The notes beneath the pieces were generated by a model. The model was not told where the DNA came from. It was given only the letters and a program-made list of their open reading frames with translations, and did no database searches. From Nitrospiraceae bacterium (GTDB lineage Bacteria; Nitrospirota; UBA9217): DNA of 5,460 bases. The position numbers and the translations under genes are program-made. Location of the stretch: NCBI GenBank assembly GCA_003454665.1, contig DMKB01000130.1:1-5460 (forward strand), in the 5' to 3' direction. Positions 5,205 through 5,460 of this stretch are shown here, one piece after another. Position 1 is the first letter of the stretch. Each line of letters starts with the position of its first letter.

Positions 5205-5460
5205 TTAAACCTTCATGGCCACCGGATTCTGCGCCCGGTGGGGATGAGTTTCTCCGGCGTAGACCTTGAGCTTGCTCAACATCCTCTTGCCCAGTCTCGT
5301 CTTCGGAAGCATGCCTTCAACGGCCAGCTGGATCACCTTTTCAGGCTTGCTGGCAATGAGCGCGCCCGCCGTGACCGACTTGATGCCGCCCGGAAACCCG
5401 GAATGGTGGTAATACACCTTCTGGTCCAGCTTCCTGCCGGACAGGAAAATCTTCTCGGCA
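5205..5460 (-). CDS. rplM: 50S ribosomal protein L13 (3' part, cut by window edge)
   Basis: The last 84 residues of ribosomal protein L13 (uL13), a large-subunit assembly protein, are present; roughly the first 55-60 residues lie beyond the right edge. The readable part begins [14 protein letters not shown] and continues [15 protein letters not shown], with [31 protein letters not shown] near the end in pieces matching the family GMLPK and LKVYAG blocks. The frame is open to the edge, so the GTG at 5417 is an internal Val codon and not a start. The stop is TAA. It leads directly into rpsI. Confidence 0.96.
   Translation of the reverse strand, partial: AEKIFLSGRKLDQKVYYHHSGFPGGIKSVTAGALIASKPEKVIQLAVEGMLPKTRLGKRMLSKLKVYAGETHPHRAQNPVAMKV

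Overview
The window holds seven protein genes, all on the minus strand, so transcription runs from right to left. In that order they are rplM (3' part only), rpsI, argC, argJ, rpsU, a GatB/YqeY-domain gene and a NIF3-like metalloprotein gene. The two-gene ribosomal pair followed by argC-argJ, then rpsU followed by yqeY, plus moderately high GC with AT-rich intergenic patches, suggests a bacterial chromosome. My best guess is Nitrospirota or a related deltaproteobacterial-type lineage. That placement is inferred from gene order and protein style, not from a search.

Right part (about 4590-5460): the end of rplM (L13) and complete rpsI (S9) form the classic 50S/30S pair. They are followed by about 115 nt of structured spacer and a strong rho-independent terminator (4588-4615). 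Middle (2197-4535): argC and argJ encode two enzymes of the acetylated arginine pathway. ArgC reduces N-acetylglutamyl phosphate. ArgJ recycles the acetyl group from N-acetylornithine to glutamate. The 77-nt gap between them holds a hairpin with a UUCG loop. Left part (28-1814): a 382-nt non-coding stretch (1815-2196) separates argJ from rpsU. It contains a plausible sigma70-type promoter that would give rpsU a leader of roughly 255 nt. rpsU (S21) and yqeY follow, then a second strong terminator (1001-1035) that lies directly against the ribosome binding site of the NIF3-like gene.

The coding content is ordinary housekeeping, and I see no mobile element, CRISPR array, RNA gene or new multi-gene system. 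The points worth a second look are regulatory: a terminator abutting the NIF3-like RBS, mutually exclusive stems ahead of the argC-side terminator, a GTG start for rpsU whose Shine-Dalgarno is better spaced for an out-of-frame ATG, and the long rpsU leader with an inverted repeat across the promoter.
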